From Pleomorphomonas sp. (GTDB lineage Bacteria; Pseudomonadota; Alphaproteobacteria; Rhizobiales; Pleomorphomonadaceae), in NCBI GenBank assembly GCA_029976075.1, contig JARKNW010000059.1, positions 1 to 64,000 on the forward strand: a stretch of DNA of 64,000 nt, in the 5' to 3' direction. Below are positions 55,425 to 64,000 of this stretch, piece by piece. Under the pieces are notes generated by a model, which saw nothing but the letters and a program-made list of their open reading frames with translations, did no database searches and was not told the origin of the DNA. Every line of letters begins with the position of its first letter. Position 1 is the first letter of the stretch. The position numbers and the translations under genes were made by a program.

Positions 55425-58400
55425 ATGGTGTCCGTTCGGCGTTTCGCGAGGTTTCTCGCGCTCGTGTGTCTTTCGTCGGCGGGGCTGGTTCTTGCCATGC
55501 CTGGCGAGGCGGCAGAGCGGCGGGCAGTGATCACCGAAGGCGCCGATTATTTCGGCGAGGATATGGACACCCTGAAGGGCATCGAGCTCGGGGACTGCGA
55601 GGCGGCCTGCGTCGGGGACGATCGTTGCGTCGCCTTCACGTATAACACCAAGGCCAAATGGTGCTTCAAGAAGAGCACCATGGGCGATCTTCGCACCTTC
55701 GCCGGGGCGGTGGCCGGCCGTATCGTGACCTCCGAGGTGGCCGATCCGTCCGTTGCGGAAGCTCGGCGCGACGAACTTGGCTTTGTGGGACAAAGCTTCA
55801 TCGACGAGGCCCACAAGCTCGAGGGTGCCATCGCCGACGAACCGGCCGAAGGCAAGCTCGACAAGCTGCTCGCCAGCAGCGACAAGGCCATTGATGCTGG
55901 CGACAACCTCAAGGCCGCGCAGGATCTTCGCAAGGCCATTCGCCTCGATCCGTCGCGCAACGATCTCTGGTGGCGCTATTCCGACCAGGCCATCCTTGTG
56001 CCGGACAGCAACGAGCACCGCGACACCTTCCTTGAGGAGTCGACCGCCGCTGCCATCAACGCCTATCTCCGCGCGACTGACGCCGATCAGCAGGTGGCGG
56101 CCCTCAACTCGCTCGCCAACTCCTTCGTGACCCGCGAGAACTGGAATCTCGGCATCAAGACATTGCGTCGCCGGCTCGCCTTGCAGGACGATCCGGATTG
56201 GCGTTCGGCCTTCAACGACTGGGTCTCGGAGCACGGGTTCCGCATCACCGACAATTCGGTGGACACGCAGTCGTCGACGCCGCGCATTTGCGTCACCTTC
56301 TCCGATCCCATCGCTCGCAACGACCCGTCGATTTCCGGATACTTCGCCGTCGATGGCGGGGACAAGCTGGAGGTGGAGGCCGAAGACAACCAGATCTGCG
56401 CCGCAGGCGTCGAATATGGCAATCGCTACCACGTCACGATCCGCAAGGGTCTGCCGGCAAAGGATGGCGAGGAGACGCTGAACAAGACCGCCGAGCTGGA
56501 CATCTACGTTCGCGACCGCGACCCGTCGGTGCGCTTCGTCGGCAAGGCCTACGTGCTGCCAAGAACGCCGAACGCCACCATCCCCCTGGTCTCGGTCAAC
56601 GTCGATACGCTGGACGCCCGCGTTCTCAAGGTGGGCGACCGCAATCTCGTGAATGCCGTCGGCGAGGACCGCTTCCTGAGCCAGCTTGACAAGTGGAGCG
56701 CCGATGCCGTCGCCGCACGCGAAGGGCGGGAAGTGTGGTCCGGCAAGATTGCCGTCAAGCGGGACACCAATCGCGAAGTGACGACCGCCGTGCCGGTCAG
56801 TGAGCTGGTGAAGTCGCTGGAGCCCGGCGTCTACGCGCTGGTGGTTCGCGACGTCAACAAGAAGGATGAATGGTCAGCCGACGCCACCCAGTGGTTTGTC
56901 GTCTCCAATCTTGGCCTCGCCACCATGACGGGCAATGACGGTCTGCATGTGGTGATCCATGGCTTGAGCGACGCCAAGGCCGTCGCTGGCGTCGAGCTGA
57001 AACTGATTGCCGCCGACAACGACGTGCTGGGATCGGCAACCACGGACGACCAGGGCTACGCCCGCTTCGATGCTGGTCTCGTCAAGGGAACCGGTGGTGC
57101 TGCGCCGCAGCTTCTGCTGGCGACCAAGGACGGCGATTTCGCCTTCCTGAACCTGCAGAAGGCGGCTTTCGATCTGACCGATCGTGGCGTCGAGGGCCGC
57201 GATCCGCCAAAGCCCGTCGACGTGTTCATGACAACGGAGCGCGGCGTCTACCGGCCCGGCGAGACGGTGAATCTCACCGTCCTCGCCCGTGACCCGACTG
57301 TGACCGCGTTGTCCGACCTGCCGCTGACGCTGGTGGTCAGCCGACCCGACGGCAACGAGTTCGTCCGGCGGCTCGCCGCCGACGAGGGCGCCGGCGGACG
57401 CGACTTCTCCTTCGACCTGCCCGGCGCGGCGCAGCGCGGTACGTGGCGCGCCGCCGCCTATACAGATCCGAAGGCCAGTGCTTTGCAGGAGGTGACCTTC
57501 AAGGTCGAGGACTTCCAGCCCGAGCGCATCGACTTCGCGGTGAAGACCGATGCGACGCTTCTTCACGCCGGTGATACGGTTGAAGCGACGCTCCGCGCCG
57601 ATTGGCTCTATGGTGCCCCGGCTGCGGGTCTTGCGATCGAAGGCGAGGTCTATGTGACACCGGCCAGCGACATCGCCTCGGCACCGGGCTACCGCTTCGG
57701 TCTTGCCGACGACGATTTCACCTCGGCCGTCCAGGACGTGCAGTCGGACGGGACCGACGAAAATGGCGATGCCACCGTTACGCTGATAACGCCGGAGGTG
57801 GCAGATACCACCCGGCCGCTGCAGGCTGCCGTTCACGTACGCGTTCTCGATACCAACGGCCGGCCGGTCGAACGCCGCATGACGCTGCCGGTGTCCACCG
57901 GTCATGAGCGGATCGGCGTCAAGCCGCTGTTCGATGGCTCGGTGGAGGAGGGTGGCAACGCAACCTTCGACGTGGCGGTGCTCGACGCCGACTATGCCAA
58001 GGTTGGCGCCAAGGACCTGTCCTGGACGCTGTCGCGCGTTCAGACGAACTACCAGTGGTACCAGAGCGACGGTTCCTGGGACTATCATGCCATCAAGTCG
58101 ACCACCCGCGTTGCCAACGGCAAGCTCGATGTCGATCCCGAGAAACCGGCGCGCATCGAGGCGCGTGTCGAGTGGGGCGAGTACCAGCTCACCGTCACCA
58201 GTGCAGACGGCAAGGTCATTCCGGTGTCGACCAGCTTCGAAGCCGGCTGGTATGTGCCGGTGAAATCGGACGAGACGCCTGATCTCCTCAAGATCACCCT
58301 CGACAAGCCACGCTACAGCATCGGCGACACCGTGAAGGCGCATATCGAGCCGCGCTATGCCGGCGTTGCCGTGGTGTCGGTGGTCGACGACCGCCTGATT

Positions 58401-60902
58401 TCCATGAAGACGGTGGAAGTGCCGGCCGGTGGCTCAACCATCGAGCTGCCCGTCACCGCCGATTGGGGACCGGGCGCTTACGTGACCGCGTCACTGCTGA
58501 GGCCGCTCGATCTCGCCGAGAAGCGGATGCCCTCGCGTGCGCTCGGCCTCGCCTGGGCTGGCGTCGATCCCGGTGAGCGGCAGCTGAACGTTGCTGTCGA
58601 TGCGCCGATGGACATGCGTCCGCAGACCGATCTCAACGTCGCCGTCAAGGTGGACGGCGGCAAGGCTGGCGAGGATGCCTATGTCACCATCGCCGCTGTC
58701 GACGTCGGCATTCTCAACCTCACGGAGTTCAAGGCACCGGCGCCGGAAGGCTGGTATTTCGCCCAGCGTCGGCTTGGCATCGAGTTCCGGGACCTCTACG
58801 GCCAGCTGATCGACACGACGCTCGGAGCACTGGGCGACGTGCGCACGGGTGGCGATGGCGGTGGCATTTCGAAGCTGATGGGTCCGCCGCCCACCGAGCG
58901 GCTGGTCGCTTTCTTCCAGGGCGTGACCAAGGTCGGCTCGGACGGTGTCGCTCACGCATCCTTCAAGATGCCGGACTTCAACGGCACGGTGAAGATCATG
59001 GCAGTCGCCTGGTCGAAGACCGGTGTCGGCCATGCCTCGCGTGACGTTCTGGTGCGCGACCCGGTGGTGATACAGGCCTCGCTGCCCAACTTCCTTGCTC
59101 CTGGCGACCGGTCGCGCCTCGCGCTCGACTTCACCCAGATCGAGGGACCTACCGGCAATTTTGCGCTCGAAGTAACGACAGCGGGCACTCTTGTCGACCT
59201 CGACGAGAAGCTGGCGAAAGCGACCGTATCTCTTGCCGACAAGGGCAAGGCGCGCGTGCTGATCCCGATCACCGGCAAGGCAGTCGGCGACGAGACGATC
59301 ACCGCTGCCCTGAAGTCTCCCGATGGTTCGGTGCTGACCAAGATGCTCACGCTGGGCGTGCGCGATAACGAGCCAACCGTCACCCGCGTCAGCGATTTCT
59401 CGCTGAAGCCGGCCAGCGGTGAGCTGAAGCTGTCGGCCGATCTGTTCTCCGATCTCAAGCCGGCAACCGAGGTTGCGACGCTGACCGTCGGCACGGTGGC
59501 CGGCATCGATCTGCCGGGTCTCGTCCATTCGCTGGACAAATACCCCTATGGTTGCTCGGAACAGCTGACGAGCCGGGCCCTGCCGCTGGTCTATCTCGAC
59601 GACGTCATCCTGGCGGCCGGGCTTGCCGGTGAAGCGCCGGTGCGCGAGCGGGTGCAGAAGGCGATCGAAGCGCTCCTGGTGAACCAGGGGTCGGACGGTT
59701 CCTTCGGCTTGTGGGGACCGGGGTCGGAGGATCTGTGGCTCAATGCCTATGTCACCGATTTCCTGACGCGCGCCAGGGAGAAGGGCTACACGGTGCCGCC
59801 GGTCGCCTACGACATGGCGGTGACCAACCTCAAGAACCGCATTGCCTATGCCTCCGATTTCACCGATGGAGGCGAGGACATCGCCTACGGTCTCTACGTG
59901 CTGGCCCGCAACGGCCGTGCATCGATTGGCGATCTGCGCTTCTATGCCGAAACCAAGCTGGACGCCTTCGCGACGCCGCTTGCCCGCGCCCAGCTCGGGG
60001 CGGCACTGGCTCTCTATGGCGATAGCCAGAAGGCATCGGGCGTTTTCCGCTCGTCCCTCGATCTGCTTGATCAAGGCAAGGACGGCGGACGGCTGTGGCG
60101 CGCGGACTATGGGTCCGATTTGCGTGATGGCGCGGCCATCTTGGCGCTGGCCTCGGAGTCGAAGCTTGCCTCCTTCGACTACCAGGGGCTCAGCCGCCAG
60201 GTTGGCAAGCTCTACAAGGCGAGCACGTATACCTCGACCCAGGAGCAGGCCTGGATGCTGCTGGCGGCCCACGCCATGCTGAAGGACGGCATGAAGCCGG
60301 AACTCGACGTGGCAGGCGCCCAGCATGACGGTGTCTTCACGGCGAAGTACGCGGCGGGCGATCTGGCCAAGGGGCTTGTCATCAAGAACACAGGCAAGAC
60401 GGCTGTCGACGCCCGGGTGACGGTAACGGGCGTTCCGACTACTCCGGAGCCTGCCGGTGGCAACGGCTACCAGTTGACCCGCACCTACTACGACCTTGAA
60501 GGTAACGAGGTCGATCCGTCGGCGGTCAAGCTCGGCGACCGCATGGTCGTGGTGCTTGGCGTCACTTCGACGCAATCGGGTTGGGCTCGCCTCGTGCTGA
60601 ACGATCCGCTGCCGGCCGGATTTGCCATCGACAATCCGTCGCTGGTTCGCGCCGGCGATGTGGCGGCGCTCGACTGGTTGGCGCCGCTCGACAACGCGGC
60701 ACACACCGAATACCAGACCGATCGCTTTACCGTGGCCTTCGACCTGAAGGACACCACAGAGTTCCAGTTCGCCTACATGGCCCGCGCGGTCGCACCCGGC
60801 AGCTTCAACTTGCCGGCCGCAACCCTTGAGGACATGTATCGGCCGGAACGGCAGGCCCGTACCGACGCAGGCCATGTGGAGGTGATCGGACCGTTGCAGT
60901 AA
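55425..60902 (+). CDS. bacterial alpha-2-macroglobulin family protein with N-terminal PAN/apple-like domain (1825 aa)
   Basis: Signal peptide; PAN-like Cys pattern (GDCEAACVGDDRCVAFTYNTKAKWCFKKS); macroglobulin-type region VFMTTERGVYRPGETVNLTVLARD; thioester motif YPYGCSEQLTSRALP. Confidence 0.95.
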   Translation: MVSVRRFARFLALVCLSSAGLVLAMPGEAAERRAVITEGADYFGEDMDTLKGIELGDCEAACVGDDRCVAFTYNTKAKWCFKKSTMGDLRTFAGAVAGRIVTSEVADPSVAEARRDELGFVGQSFIDEAHKLEGAIADEPAEGKLDKLLASSDKAIDAGDNLKAAQDLRKAIRLDPSRNDLWWRYSDQAILVPDSNEHRDTFLEESTAAAINAYLRATDADQQVAALNSLANSFVTRENWNLGIKTLRRRLALQDDPDWRSAFNDWVSEHGFRITDNSVDTQSSTPRICVTFSDPIARNDPSISGYFAVDGGDKLEVEAEDNQICAAGVEYGNRYHVTIRKGLPAKDGEETLNKTAELDIYVRDRDPSVRFVGKAYVLPRTPNATIPLVSVNVDTLDARVLKVGDRNLVNAVGEDRFLSQLDKWSADAVAAREGREVWSGKIAVKRDTNREVTTAVPVSELVKSLEPGVYALVVRDVNKKDEWSADATQWFVVSNLGLATMTGNDGLHVVIHGLSDAKAVAGVELKLIAADNDVLGSATTDDQGYARFDAGLVKGTGGAAPQLLLATKDGDFAFLNLQKAAFDLTDRGVEGRDPPKPVDVFMTTERGVYRPGETVNLTVLARDPTVTALSDLPLTLVVSRPDGNEFVRRLAADEGAGGRDFSFDLPGAAQRGTWRAAAYTDPKASALQEVTFKVEDFQPERIDFAVKTDATLLHAGDTVEATLRADWLYGAPAAGLAIEGEVYVTPASDIASAPGYRFGLADDDFTSAVQDVQSDGTDENGDATVTLITPEVADTTRPLQAAVHVRVLDTNGRPVERRMTLPVSTGHERIGVKPLFDGSVEEGGNATFDVAVLDADYAKVGAKDLSWTLSRVQTNYQWYQSDGSWDYHAIKSTTRVANGKLDVDPEKPARIEARVEWGEYQLTVTSADGKVIPVSTSFEAGWYVPVKSDETPDLLKITLDKPRYSIGDTVKAHIEPRYAGVAVVSVVDDRLISMKTVEVPAGGSTIELPVTADWGPGAYVTASLLRPLDLAEKRMPSRALGLAWAGVDPGERQLNVAVDAPMDMRPQTDLNVAVKVDGGKAGEDAYVTIAAVDVGILNLTEFKAPAPEGWYFAQRRLGIEFRDLYGQLIDTTLGALGDVRTGGDGGGISKLMGPPPTERLVAFFQGVTKVGSDGVAHASFKMPDFNGTVKIMAVAWSKTGVGHASRDVLVRDPVVIQASLPNFLAPGDRSRLALDFTQIEGPTGNFALEVTTAGTLVDLDEKLAKATVSLADKGKARVLIPITGKAVGDETITAALKSPDGSVLTKMLTLGVRDNEPTVTRVSDFSLKPASGELKLSADLFSDLKPATEVATLTVGTVAGIDLPGLVHSLDKYPYGCSEQLTSRALPLVYLDDVILAAGLAGEAPVRERVQKAIEALLVNQGSDGSFGLWGPGSEDLWLNAYVTDFLTRAREKGYTVPPVAYDMAVTNLKNRIAYASDFTDGGEDIAYGLYVLARNGRASIGDLRFYAETKLDAFATPLARAQLGAALALYGDSQKASGVFRSSLDLLDQGKDGGRLWRADYGSDLRDGAAILALASESKLASFDYQGLSRQVGKLYKASTYTSTQEQAWMLLAAHAMLKDGMKPELDVAGAQHDGVFTAKYAAGDLAKGLVIKNTGKTAVDARVTVTGVPTTPEPAGGNGYQLTRTYYDLEGNEVDPSAVKLGDRMVVVLGVTSTQSGWARLVLNDPLPAGFAIDNPSLVRAGDVAALDWLAPLDNAAHTEYQTDRFTVAFDLKDTTEFQFAYMARAVAPGSFNLPAATLEDMYRPERQARTDAGHVEVIGPLQ

Positions 60903-60913
60903 TCGGGGGAGGG

Positions 60914-60937
60914 AAGGGCGGCGCGGCGGCCGCCCTT
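60914..60937 (+). terminator. Hairpin downstream of the A2M gene
   Basis: AAGGGCGGC-(6 nt)-GCCGCCCTT followed by TCT. Confidence 0.65.
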
Positions 60938-60980
60938 TCTACCCGACCTGAATGGTCATTGCATTGAGAGGTTGTCGTCG

Positions 60981-62138
60981 TCAGAGGGCGAGTTCGAGGA
61001 TCTGACTGGCGACCTCTGGCGTAACGTCCCGATGCTCACCGAGCGGCACCTGCCAGTGCTCGCGTAGCTTGGTTGTCACTTCGGGGATGATGTCGGCGTT
61101 GAGCCCGTAGTCGGAAAGCCTGGTCTTGACGCCCATCGCCTCGAAGAAGGCGCGGGTTCGCTCGATGGCGGCGTCGATGCGTTCGTCCTCGCTGCCGGTC
61201 GCGATGCCGAACACCCGCTCGGCATATTGCAGCAGCTTTTCCCGCTTCTGTGCCCGCTTCACCTGGAGCAATGACGGCAGCACGACCGCCAGCGTTGCCG
61301 CATGGTCAAGTCCGTAGAGGCCAGTCAGCTCGTGACCAATGCGGTGGGTTGCCCAGTCGCCCGGCACGCCGCGCGACAGAAGATCGTTGAGGGCCATGGT
61401 GGCGGCCCACATCAGGTTGGCGCGGACCGCGTAGTTGGTCGGCTCGCTGAGTGCCTTGGGACCGTCCTCCAGGATGGTCAGCAGCAGGCCTTCGGCAAAG
61501 CGATCCTGTACCTTGGCGTCGACGGGGTAGGTGAGGTACTGCTCGAGTACGTGCATGAAACTGTCGACGACTCCGTTGGCCGTTTGGCGTGGCGGAAGAG
61601 AGAAGGTGGTCTCGGGATCGAGGACCGAGAAGCGCGGCATGACATGCACCGAGTTCATCGGCAGCTTGTCCTGAGTGCTGGCCCGCGTGATCACCGCGTT
61701 GCGGTTCATCTCGGAACCGGTGGCCGGCAATGTCATGACGCAGCCAACCGGCAGTGCAGCCCGGACATTGGTACCTCTCTGGACGAGAATGTCCCAGGGA
61801 TCACCTTCGAATAGTGCCGCGGCGGCGACGAACTTCGTGCCGTCGGCAACGGACCCGCCGCCGACCGCCAGGAGGAAATCGACCTTTTCGGCTCGTGCCA
61901 GATCGGCGACCTTCACCAGAGTTTCAAAATGCGGGTTGGCCTCGATGCCGCCGAACTCGACAACCGTGCGGCCGGTGAGAGCCGCGCGTACCTGATCCAT
62001 GACGCCGTTTTTCAGCACCGAGCCGCCACCATAGGTGATGAGAACGCGGGCGCCGGCCGGCACTTCCTCGGAGATGCGGGCAATCTGACCCTTGCCGAAG
62101 TGGATGCGGGTGGTGTTCCAGTAGGTAAAGCTCTGCAT
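60981..62138 (-). CDS. iron-containing alcohol dehydrogenase (YqhD-like)
   Basis: MQSFTYWNTTRIHFGKGQIARISEEVPAGARVLITYGGGSVLKNG...FLLAVGGGSVADGTKFVAAAALFEGDPWDIL; metal-site region WATHRIGHELTGLYGLDHAATLAVVLP. Confidence 0.94.
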   Translation of the reverse strand: MQSFTYWNTTRIHFGKGQIARISEEVPAGARVLITYGGGSVLKNGVMDQVRAALTGRTVVEFGGIEANPHFETLVKVADLARAEKVDFLLAVGGGSVADGTKFVAAAALFEGDPWDILVQRGTNVRAALPVGCVMTLPATGSEMNRNAVITRASTQDKLPMNSVHVMPRFSVLDPETTFSLPPRQTANGVVDSFMHVLEQYLTYPVDAKVQDRFAEGLLLTILEDGPKALSEPTNYAVRANLMWAATMALNDLLSRGVPGDWATHRIGHELTGLYGLDHAATLAVVLPSLLQVKRAQKREKLLQYAERVFGIATGSEDERIDAAIERTRAFFEAMGVKTRLSDYGLNADIIPEVTTKLREHWQVPLGEHRDVTPEVASQILELAL

Positions 62139-62329
62139 GGCGTCCTCGTCCGGTGTGAGCGGCAGTTTTATCGCGATGCGCGCCGGCCGACAAATCGCCA
62201 TTGCCGATGACATCGCTCTCCACCGTCGATCAGCCTCAGGCGCACGGCTGGCCTGCTGATGGGTGCTTTCCGGCTGTCAGTCGAACCTGTTACGCTCGCT
62301 GCAAAATCGCAAGGATCGAGGGGATTCCC

Positions 62330-63325
62330 ATGGACTACACCAAGCTCGGCCGTACCGGCCTCGATGTGTCGCGCATCTGTCTCGGCTGCATGACCTATGG
62401 CGTGCCGGAGCGCGGTGCCCATCCTTGGACGCTCCCCGAGGATCAAAGCCGGCCTCTCATCAAGCAGGCCATTGAGGCCGGCATCAACTTCTTCGATACC
62501 GCCAACAGCTATTCCGACGGGACGTCGGAGGAGATCGTCGGTCGGGCGCTCAAGGATTTCGCCCGTCGTGAAGAGATCGTGCTGGCGACCAAGATCTATT
62601 TCCCTCTGGCTTTCAACGAGGCGAGAAAGGTACCGAACGCCTCCGGGCTCTCGCGCAAGGCGATCTTCGCCGGCATCGACGCCAGCCTTCGCAGGCTGGG
62701 GACCGATTATGTCGATCTCTATCAGATCCATCGCTGGGACTATGGCACGCCGATCGAGGAGACGATGGAGGCGCTCCACGATGTGGTGAAGGCCGGCAAG
62801 GCTCGCTATATCGGCGCCTCCTCCATGTTCGCCTGGCAGTTCGCCAAGGCGCTCCACGTTGCCGAAAGGAACGGTTGGACGCGCTTCGTGACCATGCAGG
62901 ACCATCTCAATCTCCTCTATCGCGAGGAGGAGCGCGAGATGCTGCCGCTCTGCCGCGACGAGGGTATCGGCGTCATCCCGTGGAGCCCGTTGGCGCGCGG
63001 GCGCCTGACCCGAGATTGGGACAGCGTGTCCCGTCGCCAGGAGCTCGATGCCTATGGCAAGACCCTCTACAACGGGACAGAGGATTCAGATCGGCAGATC
63101 GTCGAAGCTGTAGCGAAAATTGCTGCGGCGCGTGGCTTGCCGCGCGCCCAGGTGGCACTCGCCTGGGTCCTGCAGAAGGCGGAGGTCTCGGCCCCCATCG
63201 TAGGCGCGTCGAAGCCGGGCCAGATCGACGATGCGGTGGCGGCACTCGATGTTCACCTGACGGCAGAGGAAGTCGCCGCGCTCGAAGGTCCTTATGTGCC
63301 GCATGCCGTCGTCGGATTCAGCTGA
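62330..63325 (+). CDS. aldo/keto reductase (YajO-like)
   Basis: MDYTKLGRTGLDVSRICLGCMTYGVPERGAHPWTL...INFFDTANSYSDGTSEEIVGRALKDF. Confidence 0.94.
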   Translation: MDYTKLGRTGLDVSRICLGCMTYGVPERGAHPWTLPEDQSRPLIKQAIEAGINFFDTANSYSDGTSEEIVGRALKDFARREEIVLATKIYFPLAFNEARKVPNASGLSRKAIFAGIDASLRRLGTDYVDLYQIHRWDYGTPIEETMEALHDVVKAGKARYIGASSMFAWQFAKALHVAERNGWTRFVTMQDHLNLLYREEEREMLPLCRDEGIGVIPWSPLARGRLTRDWDSVSRRQELDAYGKTLYNGTEDSDRQIVEAVAKIAAARGLPRAQVALAWVLQKAEVSAPIVGASKPGQIDDAVAALDVHLTAEEVAALEGPYVPHAVVGFS

Positions 63326-63340
63326 GAGACGACTGTTGGG

Positions 63341-64000
63341 CTAGAGGGCCGCTGCCGCCGCACCGGTCGTCATCCCGGCCGCTTCGGCGATGAGCGAGAT
63401 GGACTTGAGTCGCTTGGCGTGATCGTAGACATCGGAGACCAGCATGATCTCGTCGGCACCGGTCTCGCCGATGAGCTCCTCAAGGCCACGGCGCACCGTT
63501 TCCAGCGATCCGACGATCGAGCGTGACAGCATCCGGCTGGCGTCCGCCTTTTCTTCCGGCGTCCAGAATGTGTCGATGTCGTCTATGGGTGGCTTCGACA
63601 AGCCGCGCGCACCGCGACGGATACTGGCGAACGCCATCTGTTGCGTGGTGAACAGTCTGCGTGCCTCCTCGTCGGTGTCGGCGGCGATGACGTTGGCTCC
63701 GACCATGGCATGGGGGCGCTCGAGCGTTGCCGATGGCTTGAAGCGGCTCCGATAGATGTCGAGCGCCGGCAGCAGAAGATCGGGTGCAAAATGGGAGGCG
63801 AAGGCGTAGGGCAGGCCGAGCTCGGCGGCCAGCATGGCGCCGAAATGGCTCGAGCCCAGAATCCAGAGCGGTACGCGCGTGCCGGCGGCCGGCACTGCCT
63901 CCAACCGCTGGCCCTCCATTGCCGGCTCGAAATAGGCTTGCAGTTCGAGTACATCCTCGGGGAAATGTTCTGCTGCTTCCGGTGGGCGCCGAATGGCACG
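63341..64000 (-). CDS. LLM class flavin-dependent oxidoreductase (N-terminus beyond window edge)
   Basis: PLWILGSSHFGAMLAAELGLPYAFASHFAPDLLLPALDIYRSRFKPS: luciferase-like monooxygenase (MsnO8-type) pattern. ORF is open to the window edge. Confidence 0.88.
   Translation of the reverse strand, partial: RAIRRPPEAAEHFPEDVLELQAYFEPAMEGQRLEAVPAAGTRVPLWILGSSHFGAMLAAELGLPYAFASHFAPDLLLPALDIYRSRFKPSATLERPHAMVGANVIAADTDEEARRLFTTQQMAFASIRRGARGLSKPPIDDIDTFWTPEEKADASRMLSRSIVGSLETVRRGLEELIGETGADEIMLVSDVYDHAKRLKSISLIAEAAGMTTGAAAAAL

Overview
GC-rich chromosomal window that reads as alphaproteobacterial, probably Rhizobiales (inferred from gene content and order only). It is densely coded, mostly with housekeeping genes. 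I see no rRNA, recognisable tRNA, CRISPR array, transposase, integrase or phage genes.

Main blocks: (1) an amino-sugar / peptidoglycan-recycling locus with an ABC importer, MurQ, a BadF-type sugar kinase, a GntR regulator and NagA; (2) coaA-hisE-hisF, a soluble PAS-PAS chemoreceptor, an SDR, hslVU, a LacI regulator and an aldo/keto reductase; (3) yicC-gmk and rsmA-pdxA-surA-lptD-lptG-lptF, with pepA-holC divergent; (4) gltX, an SGNH hydrolase, creA, cysS, a GFA protein, pip, cimA, LOG, a LysM protein and an Atm1-type ABC exporter; (5) a YeiH/LysR pair, two small minus-strand ORFs, DUF1489, aroG-II, eno, a chemoreceptor, recJ, a giant alpha-2-macroglobulin with a PAN domain, an Fe-ADH, an AKR and a partial LLM flavin oxidoreductase.

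Most interesting signals: (a) an apparently complete transcription attenuator upstream of class II DAHP synthase, with an aromatic-rich leader peptide, a 5-bp protector hairpin, a 10/11-bp antiterminator and a GAAA-loop intrinsic terminator; (b) two consecutive uncharacterised small proteins with matching architecture, strong Shine-Dalgarno sites and a dedicated terminator; (c) repeated TGGTA half-sites flanking the divergent murQ/kinase promoter region; (d) an orphan minus-strand intrinsic terminator upstream of the LOG gene, suggesting a small RNA. All calls come from reading the sequence and the supplied ORF track. No database search or folding software was run.
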